A DNA stretch of 46,616 nucleotides from Corallococcus sicarius (GTDB taxonomy: Bacteria; Myxococcota; Myxococcia; Myxococcales; Myxococcaceae), in the NCBI RefSeq assembly GCF_003611735.1, contig NZ_RAWG01000037.1, positions 1 through 46,616 on the forward strand. Direction: 5' to 3'. Both the position numbers and the translations under genes were made by a program. Positions 1 through 8,548 of this stretch are shown here, in pieces. The notes beneath the pieces are model-generated. The model worked only from the letters and a program-made list of their open reading frames with translations, ran no database searches and was not told where the DNA came from. Each line of letters opens with the position of its first letter. Position 1 is the first letter of the stretch.

Positions 1-61
1 GGGGGAAGCTTGCCGGGGACGAGGCGGGTCCTCACTCCTCTAGACACAAGGAGGCGTGAAG

Positions 62-502
62 ATGGCGGACAAGAGGCTCTGGATCCTGGTGGCCAACGCG
101 AGTCGCGCCCGGCTCTTTGCCACGGATGCGGCGAAGGCGGAGAAGTGGGACCTCATCGAACAGTTCCAACATGACGAGAGCCGGACCAAGTCGACTGAGC
201 TCTACAATCAGCCGGACAACCCGAATGCGGGCACGCTGCACGGCCCCGTGACGGAGAACGACCCCAACGCCCGCAAGGAGCTGGAGCACGAGCGCTTCGC
301 CCGGGAGCTGTGCGCCCACCTGGACAAGGGCGTGGACACGCACGCCTTCGACCAACTGGTCATCGCCGCGCCGCCACAGTTCCTGGGCATGCTGCGCGGC
401 CAGCTGAGCACGCGCGTGAAGCAGCGGGTGCGTCTGGACCTGGACGCGGACTACTCGAACCTGCCGGCGCGGGAGCTGCCTGACCGGGTGCCCCTGCTAT
501 AG
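62..502 (+). CDS. Host-attachment-type protein (AtsE/baeRF family)
   Basis: Small soluble protein of 146 residues matching the family annotated as 'protein required for attachment to host cells', which is related to bacterial release-factor-like (baeRF) proteins. The N-terminal strand pattern RLWILVANASRARLF, the central HGPVTEN segment and the late VIAAPPQFLGMLR motif are typical of it. The biochemical role of the family is not established; the name comes from an Agrobacterium attachment mutant, and a ribosome-associated role is an inference from fold. I chose the ATG at 62 because AAGGAGG at 48-54 is spaced 7 bases from it, whereas the GTG at 56 lies 1 base from that sequence. It stands alone ahead of the chemoreceptor gene. 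No signal peptide or membrane segment is visible. Confidence 0.8.
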   Translation: MADKRLWILVANASRARLFATDAAKAEKWDLIEQFQHDESRTKSTELYNQPDNPNAGTLHGPVTENDPNARKELEHERFARELCAHLDKGVDTHAFDQLVIAAPPQFLGMLRGQLSTRVKQRVRLDLDADYSNLPARELPDRVPLL

Positions 503-580
503 GCAGACGGCGGACCGAGGGGTATGTCGCCTGGGTTCTGGTATAGGACCTGGGTTACCTCCCTTCTCGCCCGACGTGCC

Positions 581-2473
581 ATGCCTTCTCCCTTCTTGCG
601 GTCCCTGACGCTGCGTGGCCGGCTGCTGCTCTACATGACGCTGGTGTCGTGCGTGCCGCTGCTGGCCCTCACCGGGTTGCAGGACTCGCTGATGCGCCGT
701 CAGACGGAGGCGCAGATCGACTCCTCGCTGCGCATGGAGGCCGAGGGGTTCAAGGACCTGCTCGAGTCCACGCTGGCGGAGCGCGAGGCGAGCGCGAACA
801 GCTGGGCGGAGGACCCGGTGCTGCGGGGCGCGCTGCGCACGAAGGACCTGGCCGCCAGCGACGCGATGCTGGCGCTGCTGCAGCGGCGCTACCTCACGCT
901 CAACGGCATCGTGCTCTTCACCGACGACGGCGTGGCGATCTCCGCGAGCACGCCCGCGCTGCGCGATGCGTACGCGGGAAGCGCAGCCCAGGTGCGCGCG
1001 TCAGCGTGGTTCCGCGAGGCCCAGGCCGGCCGCACCACGGCGGAGGGCGTGGACGTGGAGGACCCCATCTTCAGCGTGCACGTGCTGCCGCTGGCGGTGC
1101 CGGTGCTGGACGAGGGCGGCAAGCGCCTGGGCGTGCTGCTGGCCGCGTTCGACTGGGGACAGCTGGAGGAATTGGTGAAGCCCGCGCTCACCCGGGCCCA
1201 GCAGCGCGGCCACGCCAGCTTCTCCCTGGAGCTGCTGGGCGCGGATGGCAAGACGCTGTTCGACACGCGCAAGGGCGCGCACGACGACACCGGCCGGGTC
1301 GCGGTGGCGGCGGTGAACGGCACCGACGTGCGCGACGTGGGCGACGGGTGGAAGGTGCTGGCCCAGGTGGATCCCGCGGAGGCGTACGCGCCCCTGAACC
1401 AGATGCGCCGGCTGGTGCTGGGGCTCGCGGCCCTCTTCGTGGCGGCGGTGGGGCTGGGGTCGTGGGTGCTCGCGCGCGGCATCACCCGCCCCCTGCGCGC
1501 GCTGAGCGAGGTGGTCCGCCGCGTCGTGAAGGAGGGCGACCTCACCCAGGTGATGCAGGTGCAGGTGGGCCGGGACGAGGTGGGCGAGCTGACGGAGGCC
1601 TTCGCGCAGATGATGAAGAACCTGCACGAGACGGCCACCAGCCTGCACCAGGGCACGCGCGTGCTCAGTGAGACGGTGGCGGAGCTCAACCTCGCCTCCG
1701 AGGTGCAGGAGCGCAACGTGGCCCGGCAGGCCGCGGCGCTCCAGGAGACGCAGGTCACCGCGCAGGAGATCAAACAGACGTCGCTCCTGGCCGCGGAGAA
1801 GGCGGACACGGTGATGAGCGTGGCCGCCCGGGCCGAAGAGGTGGGCCGCGCGGGCGAGGGCGCCATCCGCGACAGCCTGGACGGCTTCCAGGGCCTGCAT
1901 GAACAGTCCGGTGAGATGGCCATGCGCATCGTGCAGCTCAACGAGCGCACGCAGCAGATTGGCGGCATCACCCAGACGGTGAAGGACCTGGCGGACCAGT
2001 CCAACATGCTCGCGCTCAACGCGGCCATCGAAGCGGTGCGCTCCGGCGAGCACGGCAAGGGCTTCAGCGTGGTGGCGCGGGAGATCCGCAACCTGGCGGA
2101 CCAGTCCATCCAGGCCACGGAGAAGGTGCGCGACGTCCTGGGGGACCTGGGCCACGCCATCATCTCCACCGCGAAGATGACCGAGCAGAGCCACGCGAGC
2201 GTCGCCGAAGGGTTGGATCAGGTGCGCACGAGCGGTGAGCACCTGCGGGAGCTGGCCACCATCGTCCAGGACAACGCCGCGGCGGCGCGGCAGATCGCCG
2301 GCGCGGTGAGCCAGCAGAACGCGGGCATCGCCCAGATTTTCAGCGCGGTGACGGACCTGTCCTCGATGATGACCGAGACGCAGGCCAGCCTGAAGTCCAC
2401 CACCGGCGCCGCGCGGCGGCTGCAGGAAGTGGCGGGCCGGATGGAAGGCGTCGCGCGGGCGTACCGCATCTAG
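581..2473 (+). CDS. Methyl-accepting chemotaxis protein
   Basis: Membrane chemoreceptor of about 630 residues. From the ATG at 581 the order is: first membrane segment (about residues 12-34), a periplasmic sensing region of about 240 residues, second membrane segment (about 277-297), HAMP linker starting at the ITRPLRAL motif, and a long coiled-coil signalling domain. The kinase-contact hairpin is clear around residues 459-508 ([31 protein letters not shown]). It should bind CheW and CheA and feed a Che pathway, but no che gene lies in the window, so it is an orphan receptor. The ligand cannot be read; the sensing region resembles Cache-type domains only loosely. An upstream in-frame ATG at 524 would add 19 residues, but the Arg-rich start followed by a hydrophobic stretch fits 581 better. 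Neither has a strong ribosome-binding site. Confidence 0.88.
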   Translation: MPSPFLRSLTLRGRLLLYMTLVSCVPLLALTGLQDSLMRRQTEAQIDSSLRMEAEGFKDLLESTLAEREASANSWAEDPVLRGALRTKDLAASDAMLALLQRRYLTLNGIVLFTDDGVAISASTPALRDAYAGSAAQVRASAWFREAQAGRTTAEGVDVEDPIFSVHVLPLAVPVLDEGGKRLGVLLAAFDWGQLEELVKPALTRAQQRGHASFSLELLGADGKTLFDTRKGAHDDTGRVAVAAVNGTDVRDVGDGWKVLAQVDPAEAYAPLNQMRRLVLGLAALFVAAVGLGSWVLARGITRPLRALSEVVRRVVKEGDLTQVMQVQVGRDEVGELTEAFAQMMKNLHETATSLHQGTRVLSETVAELNLASEVQERNVARQAAALQETQVTAQEIKQTSLLAAEKADTVMSVAARAEEVGRAGEGAIRDSLDGFQGLHEQSGEMAMRIVQLNERTQQIGGITQTVKDLADQSNMLALNAAIEAVRSGEHGKGFSVVAREIRNLADQSIQATEKVRDVLGDLGHAIISTAKMTEQSHASVAEGLDQVRTSGEHLRELATIVQDNAAAARQIAGAVSQQNAGIAQIFSAVTDLSSMMTETQASLKSTTGAARRLQEVAGRMEGVARAYRI

Positions 2474-2505
2474 TCCCTGTCCGCTGCCGTTGAGGAGAGT
2501 CCGCC

Positions 2506-3114
2506 ATGGCCGCTGTCCCCGCCGTGAAGGCCCTGCTGTTGGACCTGGGCAATGTGTTGGTGTTCCACGACAACGCGCGGCTCTTCGCGCGGCTCGCGGC
2601 CCGGGCGGGGCTTGCCCCCGAGGAGGCCTCCCGGCGGCTCACCGGCGCCGGGTGGACCGCGGCGAACCGCGGGCTGCTGGACGCGGAGGGCATCCGCCGG
2701 GACGTGTGCGGCGCGCTGGGCGTGGACCTGCCGATGGAGGAGTTCGCGCCCCTGTGGAGCAGCCACTTCACGGTGCACGACGCCGTGCTGCCGCGCGTGG
2801 AGGGGCTCGTCGGCCGGGTGAAGCTGGTGCTGGTGTCCAACACCAACGCGCTGCACGTGGCGTACTTGAAGCCCCTGCTGCCGCTGCTCCAGCGCTTCGA
2901 CGCGCTGGTGCTCAGCTGCGAGGTGGGCGCGGTGAAGCCGGAGCCGGCCATCTACCGGCTCGCGCTGGAGCAGGCGGGCTGCGCGCCGGACGAGGCCGCC
3001 TTCTTCGACGACCTGCCCGAGTTCGTGGACGCGGCGCGCGCCCTGGGCCTGCGCGGGTTCGTCTTCACGGACGCGCCCGCGTTCGACGCGCGGCTGAAGT
3101 CGCTAGGGCTTTGA
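2506..3114 (+). CDS. HAD-family hydrolase (YihX/HAD-IA type)
   Basis: Cytosolic hydrolase of 202 residues, probably a phosphatase on a small phosphorylated metabolite. Motif I is LLLDLGNVLVF, with the nucleophile Asp and a Gly-Asn in place of the usual second Asp, as in the YihX sugar-phosphate phosphatase group. Motif II is LVLVSNTN, motif III Lys lies in GAVKPEPAIY, and motif IV is AFFDDLPEFVDAA with paired aspartates. Length is usual for HAD-IA enzymes. GAGGAG about 8-10 bases ahead supports the ATG. It follows the chemoreceptor gene after 32 bases and may be co-transcribed. Its last 12 bases overlap the end of the convergent glutathione transferase gene. Substrate is unknown. Confidence 0.85.
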   Translation: MAAVPAVKALLLDLGNVLVFHDNARLFARLAARAGLAPEEASRRLTGAGWTAANRGLLDAEGIRRDVCGALGVDLPMEEFAPLWSSHFTVHDAVLPRVEGLVGRVKLVLVSNTNALHVAYLKPLLPLLQRFDALVLSCEVGAVKPEPAIYRLALEQAGCAPDEAAFFDDLPEFVDAARALGLRGFVFTDAPAFDARLKSLGL

Positions 3115-3768
3115 GGCCTGGCGGTAGCGGGCCAGGGGCGGCTCGCCCGCGGCGGCCTCGGTCCACTTGAGCATCGCGGGCAGCCCGAGCACCGCGTCGC
3201 GGTACGCGGTGAGTTCCGGGCGGAACGGGACGCCGTAGGTGACGAAGCGCGTGATGACCGGCGCGTAGAACGCGTCCGCGATGCTGAAGGCGCCGAAGAG
3301 GAACGGGCCCTCCTTGCCATAGCGCTCGCGGCAGCCGGCCCACAGCGCCTGGATGCGCGCGACGTCCGCGTGCACGCCCGGCGCGTCCACGCCCGGCACC
3401 GTCTTGCGCGCGGAGATGTCCATGGGCAGGTGGGTGCGCAGCGCCTGGAAGCCCGAGTGCATCTCCGACGTCACCGAGCGCGCCATCGCGCGCGTCGCGC
3501 TGTCCCGGGGCCACAGCCGCGCGTCGGGGAAGGTCTCCGCCAGGTACTCGCAGATGGACAGCGAGTCCCACACCACCGTGTCACCGTGCTTGAGCACCGG
3601 CACCCGGCCGCTGGGCGAGTGCATGGCGATGAGGGCCGCCGTCTCCGGCGTATCCAGCGGAACGAGCACCTCGCGGAACGACTGGCCGGTGTGGGCCAGG
3701 GCCAGGTAGGGGCGCAGCGACCACGAGGAGAAGTTCTTCGAACCAACGACCAGGGTGATGTCGGACAT
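3103..3768 (-). CDS. Glutathione S-transferase family protein
   Basis: Predicted cytosolic thiol transferase of 221 residues. The N-terminal thioredoxin-fold domain begins VGSKNFSSWSLRPYLAL, in which a serine of the SSWS segment is the likely glutathione-activating residue. It continues through the GRVPVLKHGD cis-proline loop and DSLSICEYLAETFP, which binds the glutathione gamma-glutamyl group. A helical C-terminal domain follows, with FLFGAFSIADAFYAPV, the conserved N-capping box region. The open frame continues upstream, but the ATG at 3768 starts the domain exactly, has AAGGTG upstream, and follows the cyclase-like gene after 41 bases on the same strand. The substrate is unknown; it lacks the motifs of a maleylacetoacetate isomerase as far as I can judge. 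Confidence 0.87.
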   Translation of the reverse strand: MSDITLVVGSKNFSSWSLRPYLALAHTGQSFREVLVPLDTPETAALIAMHSPSGRVPVLKHGDTVVWDSLSICEYLAETFPDARLWPRDSATRAMARSVTSEMHSGFQALRTHLPMDISARKTVPGVDAPGVHADVARIQALWAGCRERYGKEGPFLFGAFSIADAFYAPVITRFVTYGVPFRPELTAYRDAVLGLPAMLKWTEAAAGEPPLARYRQASKP

Positions 3769-3809
3769 ATGGCGCGGCACCTTACCGCCGCGCGCCCGTC
3801 CGTCAGGCC

Positions 3810-4421
3810 TCAACCGCCCGCGGGGACCCGCCGACGGCCCAGGAGTGAACGCACGCGCGACATGAGCGCGCCCTCCGCCCGGGGCTCCACCGGCGCGTCG
3901 ATGCGGAACACCGCCACCGGCAGCCGGATGTTCTTCAGCTCGTTGCGGCCCAGCCGCACCGGGGGCGCCTGGAGGCAGCCTGCCACCTGCGCGGCCAGTG
4001 TCTCGCTGACGTACACGGTGCCCGGACGCGCCAGCGACTCGATGCGGGCCGCCAGGTTGACGCCCTCGCCGAACACGTCGCCGTCGCGGTGCACCACGAA
4101 GCCCAGGTGCGCGCCGGCACGGACGGACATCCTCCGGTCCAGGGGCGCCACGCGGTTGCGCGCATCCACGGCGGCGCGCCACTCCAGCGCGAACGACACC
4201 GCGGGCAGCCCCGCCTGGAACTCCAGCAGGAACCCGCCCTCCTCCAGCTGCTTCACCTCGCGCCCACCATGGCGCGGCAGCAGCTCCCGCACGAGCCTGC
4301 CATGCTCCTCGTGCAGGTCTTGTTGTAGTGACTCATCCCGCCAGCGTTGACCTGCGGGGGCCTCCATGTCCGTGAACATGATGGCCGACATCGTCCGGGG
4401 CTCCGGGGCCTCCACCACCAT
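3810..4421 (-). CDS. Class III nucleotide-cyclase-like protein, probably degenerate
   Basis: Single-domain protein of 203 residues with the fold signature of adenylate/guanylate cyclases: IMFTDM near residue 15 (first metal Asp, D18), VKQLEEGGFLLEF near 57-68, RAGAHLGFVV, and FGEGVNLAARIESL with the transition-state Asn122 and Arg126. The usual GDG/GDA loop that carries the second metal-binding Asp reads EEGG, so that Asp appears to be missing (position about 62) and catalysis is doubtful. It may be a sensor or regulatory remnant. No membrane segment or partner domain is seen. GGGAGG sits about 7 bases before the ATG. It lies on the same strand downstream of the carbonic anhydrase gene but 308 bases away, so an independent promoter is likely. 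Confidence 0.72.
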   Translation of the reverse strand: MVVEAPEPRTMSAIMFTDMEAPAGQRWRDESLQQDLHEEHGRLVRELLPRHGGREVKQLEEGGFLLEFQAGLPAVSFALEWRAAVDARNRVAPLDRRMSVRAGAHLGFVVHRDGDVFGEGVNLAARIESLARPGTVYVSETLAAQVAGCLQAPPVRLGRNELKNIRLPVAVFRIDAPVEPRAEGALMSRVRSLLGRRRVPAGG

Positions 4422-4550
4422 CGTGCATCCTCCCTCCCCCCGGTGCAGACGAGCGCGATGCTACTGCACGACGGGCCCTGGCTCCCAACCGGCGCGGGAA
4501 CCTGCCCGGACGGAAGACGCCCCGGGGGACGCAACCGTGCGAAGTCAGAG

Positions 4551-4567
4551 GCGGACACCCTGTCCGC
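4551..4567. promoter_or_regulatory. Perfect 17-base inverted repeat, operator-like
   Basis: Two perfect 7-base arms, GCGGACA and TGTCCGC, separated by CCC. It sits 130 bases upstream of the cyclase-like gene start on the minus strand. Its size and symmetry suit a dimeric repressor site. There is no T-run next to it, so a terminator is less likely. Regulator unknown. Confidence 0.4.
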
Positions 4568-4685
4568 ACCCCCAACATAGTGAGGCCCTGACGCAATGCA
4601 CCAAGCACCCGGGAGGTCCTGGGCCGTCGTTGTCGGGCATCCGACGCGTCGCGGTGGGAGACGTCTGCTGGAAGTCAGGAGCCCC

Positions 4686-4713
4686 AGCGATCCGCGCAGG
4701 ACGCGGAATCGCT
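4686..4713 (-). terminator. Hairpin downstream of carbonic anhydrase gene
   Basis: AGCGATCCGCG pairs with CGCGG-A-ATCGCT across a 5-base loop, with a single bulged A. It begins 17 bases after the stop codon of the carbonic anhydrase gene. It has no T-tract, as is common in this GC-rich group, so it may stabilise the 3' end or act as a weak terminator. Confidence 0.4.
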
Positions 4714-4729
4714 GAGGCTCGATACCGAC

Positions 4730-5443
4730 TTACTGGACGGCGCGGAGCGCCGGCTGCTGCGAGTCCTCTCCGGAGGCGTCGCTCAGCTCCGTCAGGAGCC
4801 GATCCCCCTCGGTCTCGTCGATGGGGACGAAGCGGCCGAGGTCAGGGCGGTAGGCGTGGACCTGGGCCGCCCCGATGTCGAACCACCAGCCGTGCAGCCG
4901 CAGCGTTCCCGCCGCGAGCCGGTCCCGCACGATGGGGTAGGTCTTCAGGTGCTCCAGCTGCTCGAGGACGTTGAGCTGGGAGAGGCGATCCGCGTCGGGC
5001 AGCCCCGCGCCCACCTGGGTGTTCTCCCGCAGCGCCTTGAGCGAGGGCGTTCCGTGCGCGAGCCACTGCTCGAGGTTCGGTGCGCCGTCCACGACGCCGC
5101 CGGCCAGGATGGCCTTCATCGCGCCGCAGCTCGAGTGTCCGCAGACCACGACGTCCTCGATGGGCAGGAAGCCCAGGGAGAACTCGATGGCCGCCGCCTC
5201 CGAGCGATCCGCCGTGGACTGCCCGTTGCGCACGGCGGGCGGAACGAGGTTGCCCACGTTGCGCACGGTGAAGAGGTCACCGGGGTCCGTGGAGACGAGC
5301 AGGTTCGGCACCACGCGGCTGTCCGAGCAGCTGATGAAGAGGCAATCAGGAGACTGCCCCTTGGCGAGCCTCGCGAAGGTCGCCCGGTACGAGGGCAGGG
5401 TGTGACGCTGGAAATCGAGCAGGCCTCTGATGAGCTTCTTCAC
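4730..5443 (-). CDS. Beta-class carbonic anhydrase
   Basis: Zinc enzyme of 237 residues interconverting CO2 and bicarbonate. The metal ligands are readable: Cys39 in ISCSDSR, His103 and Cys106 in CGHSSCGAM, with the Asp41-Arg43 dyad of beta enzymes. The C-terminal half carries the expected LHGWWFDIGAAQVHAY strand. There is no signal peptide, so it acts in the cytosol. It begins with GTG at 5443. GTGA overlaps the transporter stop codon by 4 bases, and the ribosome-binding site GGAGGTG lies within the end of the transporter gene, so translation is probably coupled. Together with the SulP transporter it would import bicarbonate and equilibrate it with CO2. Transcription is expected from the sigma-54 promoter at 7077-7092. 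Confidence 0.95.
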   Translation of the reverse strand: MKKLIRGLLDFQRHTLPSYRATFARLAKGQSPDCLFISCSDSRVVPNLLVSTDPGDLFTVRNVGNLVPPAVRNGQSTADRSEAAAIEFSLGFLPIEDVVVCGHSSCGAMKAILAGGVVDGAPNLEQWLAHGTPSLKALRENTQVGAGLPDADRLSQLNVLEQLEHLKTYPIVRDRLAAGTLRLHGWWFDIGAAQVHAYRPDLGRFVPIDETEGDRLLTELSDASGEDSQQPALRAVQ

Positions 5444-7014
5444 TGTGCACCTCCGGAAGCGAGAGTCGAAACGTGATGAACAGGGGACGAAGGGGCGAGA
5501 GCCGCGGCAGGCTCCGCGGCGGGGGCCGCGCGCGCTTCACGCCGCTTCCAGACGTCCTCGAGCGGCTCCATGACCACGGTGCCGCCCGTCTTGCGGTGCG
5601 TGTCCGCCCAGCTCTCCAGCGCCTCGAAGCCGGAGTGGTCGAGCGTGTTCACCGCCACGTCCACCTCCACCTTGGAGCCGGAGGGAATCTGCGCGAGCGC
5701 CGTCGACAGCTTGGGCACCCCGACGAACGTCAGCGCGCCGCTGATGCAGACCTGGTGAACGTCATTGGAGACCTGACGCTCCACGCGCACCTGGCCGAGC
5801 TGCCACAGGAGCCGGAGGATGGCCGCGCCGAGTCCGAGCCCGATGCCCGCGAGCAGGTTGATGCCCACGACGCCGGCCACGGTGATGAGGTAGACGGGCA
5901 GCTCGCCCCGGTGCCGCAGCTCCCGGATGTGGGCGAGGTTCACGAGCTTCAGGCCCACGTGCACGAGCAGACCGGCGAGCACCGTCAGGGGCACGTAGGA
6001 CGCGAGCCCTCCCAGCAGGGTGATGAAGGCGAGCATCCACACCGCGTGGAGCACCGCCGACCAGCGCGTCTTCGCGCCGGCGTTGATGTTCGCCGCGCTG
6101 CGCACGATGACGCCGGTGATGGGCAGACCGCCGACCAGACCGGAGAGGGTGTTCGCCACGCCCTGCGCGAGCAGCTCGCGATCCAGGTTCGCCCGCGCGC
6201 CCGTGTGGAGCTTGTCCGTCGCCACCGCGCTCAAGAGCGATTCGGCGCTCGCCACGAGGGCGAGGGACAGCACCGCCACGGCGAAGGCGCCCCACGCCGC
6301 CCCTTCAGGAAGCGAAGGCAGCTTGATGGCCGACAGCGCATCCGCCGCCAGCTGCACGCGTGCCACGTCCGCGTTCAACAGCGCCGCGATCGCGGTTCCG
6401 CCCACGACCGCCACCAGCGGCCCCGGGACCTTCTTCAACCGCCCGTTCGGCAGGAACTGCCACGCGATGAGGATTCCCAGCGTGAGCAGACCCAGCAGCG
6501 TGGCCGGACCATGAAGGTCCATCACCTGCCCGGGCAGCTCCCGCAGGTTGTTCCAGGCATTGCTCTGCGGAGAGCCGCCCAGAACGATGTGGACCTGCCC
6601 CAGCACGATGAGGATGCCGATGCCCGCGAGCATGCCGTGGATCACGGCCGGCGAGATGGCAAGCGCCGAACGCGCCACCTTCAGCGCGCCGAGCGCCACC
6701 TGCACGAGCCCCGCCACGGCCACCGCCGCGCACGTCACGGCGAAGCCCAGCTCCTGGATGAAGCCAAAGACCATCACCGCGAGGCCCGCCGCGGGGCCGC
6801 TCACGAGAAGCGGCACGCCACCCATCAGGCCCACCACGATGCCGCCCACGACGCCCGCGATGAGTCCCGCCATGATGGGCGCTCCGGAGGCGAGCGCGAT
6901 GCCCATGCACAGGGGCAGGGCCACCAGGAACACCACCAGCGAAGCCGGCAGATCCGAGGCGAGGATCTCCTTGAACGAGGGCTTCGCCTCCGCAGCTTTT
7001 CCAACCGAATTCAT
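5440..7014 (-). CDS. SulP-family anion transporter (probable bicarbonate uptake)
   Basis: Inner-membrane transporter of 524 residues. The N-terminus carries the SulP signature LVVFLVALPLCMGIALASGAP. About ten to twelve hydrophobic segments follow, with GPAAGLAVMVFGFI and the ITGVIVRSAANINAGAKTR motif, and a cytosolic STAS-like domain forms the last 110 residues or so. SulP proteins carry sulfate, bicarbonate or other anions, usually with Na+ or H+. Coupling to a carbonic anhydrase gene points to bicarbonate, but this is inference. The ATG at 7014 has AGGGGAG about 8 bases upstream; an in-frame start 15 codons earlier has no such site. It is the first gene of the operon with carbonic anhydrase, under the sigma-54 site at 7077-7092. 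Confidence 0.9.
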   Translation of the reverse strand: MNSVGKAAEAKPSFKEILASDLPASLVVFLVALPLCMGIALASGAPIMAGLIAGVVGGIVVGLMGGVPLLVSGPAAGLAVMVFGFIQELGFAVTCAAVAVAGLVQVALGALKVARSALAISPAVIHGMLAGIGILIVLGQVHIVLGGSPQSNAWNNLRELPGQVMDLHGPATLLGLLTLGILIAWQFLPNGRLKKVPGPLVAVVGGTAIAALLNADVARVQLAADALSAIKLPSLPEGAAWGAFAVAVLSLALVASAESLLSAVATDKLHTGARANLDRELLAQGVANTLSGLVGGLPITGVIVRSAANINAGAKTRWSAVLHAVWMLAFITLLGGLASYVPLTVLAGLLVHVGLKLVNLAHIRELRHRGELPVYLITVAGVVGINLLAGIGLGLGAAILRLLWQLGQVRVERQVSNDVHQVCISGALTFVGVPKLSTALAQIPSGSKVEVDVAVNTLDHSGFEALESWADTHRKTGGTVVMEPLEDVWKRREARAAPAAEPAAALAPSSPVHHVSTLASGGAQ

Positions 7015-7076
7015 TGCTTGAGCTCCCCTGTCACCTGCCGAGCCCGTACAGGGGCTCAACGTGACAGCAGGGGCTA

Positions 7077-7092
7077 GGCAATCGTCGTGCCA
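7077..7092 (-). promoter_or_regulatory. Sigma-54 (-24/-12) promoter of the SulP-carbonic anhydrase operon
   Basis: Read on the minus strand the site is TGGCAC-N5-TTGCC, matching the sigma-54 consensus, with exactly 10 bases between the GG (-24) and GC (-12) pairs. The predicted start of transcription is near 7066, about 50 bases ahead of the transporter ATG. The neighbouring upstream gene encodes an NtrC-type activator carrying GAFTDA, the sigma-54 contact loop. Confidence 0.85.
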
Positions 7093-7141
7093 GCCGATCC
7101 GGGGCCTTTCCGGGCGAGGGCGTGACGCATTCGGACCAAGG

Positions 7142-7193
7142 GATGAAAGAAACTTGAAGCCCGCGGCTCAGCCGATGAAAGACTTTTTAAGTC
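7142..7193. promoter_or_regulatory. Candidate activator-binding (enhancer) region with repeats
   Basis: Fifty to 115 bases upstream of the sigma-54 site lie two direct copies of GATGAAAGA (7142-7150 and 7174-7182, 32 bases or about three helical turns apart), a perfect dyad CGGCT-C-AGCCG (7164-7174), and the AT-rich inverted repeat GACTT-TTT-AAGTC (7181-7193). The last directly follows the activator stop codon and could also serve as its terminator. The placement fits upstream activating sequences of an NtrC-type protein. Which repeat is bound, if any, cannot be told. Confidence 0.45.
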
Positions 7194-7195
7194 CT

Positions 7196-8548
7196 TCACT
7201 CAGAGGGTGGGTTCTCCTCCAGGCGGCGGAGAAAGGTCGGATAGGACAGGCCCAGTGCGCGGGCCGCCTCCATGCGCCTGCCGCCGAGCTGCTCGAGCAC
7301 GTGCCGGACATAGAGCCGATCCACTTCATCGAGCGGCCGAGGTGGGCCTGACACGGAGAAGGCGTTGGGGTCGCTCGGGGCCGGCGTGCCGCCCCCCTTG
7401 GCGAGGGACGGCAGCTCGAGCGAGGGCCCGAGTTCGAGCACGAGCGCCCGCTCGAGCACGTTGCGCAGCTCCCGCACATTGCCGGGGAAGGGATAGCTCA
7501 GCAGGCGCTCCTCCGCGGCGGCGGAGAAGGGGACCGGGCGCCGACCGAGCTCCGAGCAGAGCTCCAGCACGAGCGTCCGTGCGAGTGGCAGCACATCCTC
7601 TCGACGCTCGCGCAAGGGGGGCACTTCCACCCGGAACACGCTGAGCCGGAAGAGGAGGTCCTCGCGAAAGCGCCCGGCGGTGACCTCCGCTTCGAGGTCC
7701 TTGTTGGTGGCCGCCACGATGCGGGCGGTGCTCGTGAGCTCCGTCGTGCCACCGAGTCGTCGGAAGGCCCCCTTGTCGAGGAACGTGAGCAGCTTGGCCT
7801 GGAGCGCGAGCGGCAGCTCCCCCACCTCGTCGAGAAAGAGGAGCCCATCGCTCGCGAGCTCCACGAGCCCGCGCCTCGCCGTCTTCGCATCCGTGAAGGC
7901 GCCGCGCTCGTGTCCGAAGAGCTCGCTCTCCATCATCGTGTCCGGGAGCGCGGCGCAGTTGATCTGCACGAAGGCGCCCTGCTTCTGGCGCAGGGCGTGG
8001 AGGTGGCGGGCGAGCACCGCCTTGCCGGTCCCCGTCTCCCCGAGCAGCAGGACGGGACTGCGCGGAGTGGTGGCGATCCGCTCCAGCATCTCCAGGGTTC
8101 GCTGCATCGTCGGCGAGCGGGACTCCGCCATCCGATGCCGTCCTTCGAGGACGCTCTCGGCCTGGCGCAGCCGCTCCTGGAGCTGGAGGTCGCTTGCCGC
8201 GCGGCGTGCGCGCATCACCAGGTCGTCAATCTCGACCGGCTTGCTCAGGTAGTCGCGAGCCCCCGCCCGGATGGCCTCGACAGCGCTCTCGATGTCGCCG
8301 TGCGCGGTCACCATCAGCACGACGGTGGCCGGAAGCTGGGCCCGCAGCTCGGGGAGGAAGACGAGCCCATCTCCGTCCGGCAGCCGTCGATCCAGCACGA
8401 CCAGGTCAGGCGCCTCGGCAGCGAGCGCGGCGCGGGTCTCATGCAGTGAGCGAGCAACCCGGACGCGAAAACCTTCCTGGCTCAGCATGGATGCCGCGAG
8501 CGAGGAGAAGGTCCTGTCGTCATCGACGAGCAGCAGGGAGGTGCTCAT
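7196..8548 (-). CDS. NtrC-family sigma-54-dependent response regulator
   Basis: Transcription activator of 450 residues. It has an N-terminal receiver with the acidic pocket at 9-11, phospho-acceptor Asp53, Thr81 and Lys103. The AAA+ ATPase carries Walker A GETGTGKA (170-177), the GAFTDA sigma-54 loop (216-221) and Walker B LLFLDE. A Fis-type helix-turn-helix lies at the C-terminus (GRRMEAARALGLSYPTFLRR). It should oligomerise on phosphorylation and open sigma-54 promoters. The sensor kinase gene overlaps it by 4 bases upstream. The consensus sigma-54 promoter of the SulP operon lies about 100 bases downstream on the same strand and is the obvious target, though other targets are possible. 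Confidence 0.93.
   Translation of the reverse strand: MSTSLLLVDDDRTFSSLAASMLSQEGFRVRVARSLHETRAALAAEAPDLVVLDRRLPDGDGLVFLPELRAQLPATVVLMVTAHGDIESAVEAIRAGARDYLSKPVEIDDLVMRARRAASDLQLQERLRQAESVLEGRHRMAESRSPTMQRTLEMLERIATTPRSPVLLLGETGTGKAVLARHLHALRQKQGAFVQINCAALPDTMMESELFGHERGAFTDAKTARRGLVELASDGLLFLDEVGELPLALQAKLLTFLDKGAFRRLGGTTELTSTARIVAATNKDLEAEVTAGRFREDLLFRLSVFRVEVPPLRERREDVLPLARTLVLELCSELGRRPVPFSAAAEERLLSYPFPGNVRELRNVLERALVLELGPSLELPSLAKGGGTPAPSDPNAFSVSGPPRPLDEVDRLYVRHVLEQLGGRRMEAARALGLSYPTFLRRLEENPPSE

Larger units (their letters stand above)
4422..4729. other. Intergenic region between carbonic anhydrase and cyclase-like genes
   Basis: Non-coding stretch of 308 bases. I see two structured elements in it (17-base dyad at 4551-4567 and a hairpin at 4686-4713), both listed separately. 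No convincing gene or sigma-54 site is visible on either strand. The promoter of the cyclase-like gene must lie here. Confidence 0.6.

Noticed and set aside
524-580. Upstream ATG for the chemoreceptor
   Set aside because: It would place 19 extra residues before the basic N-terminus and membrane segment typical of receptors; the ATG at 581 is more natural, though neither has a clear ribosome site.
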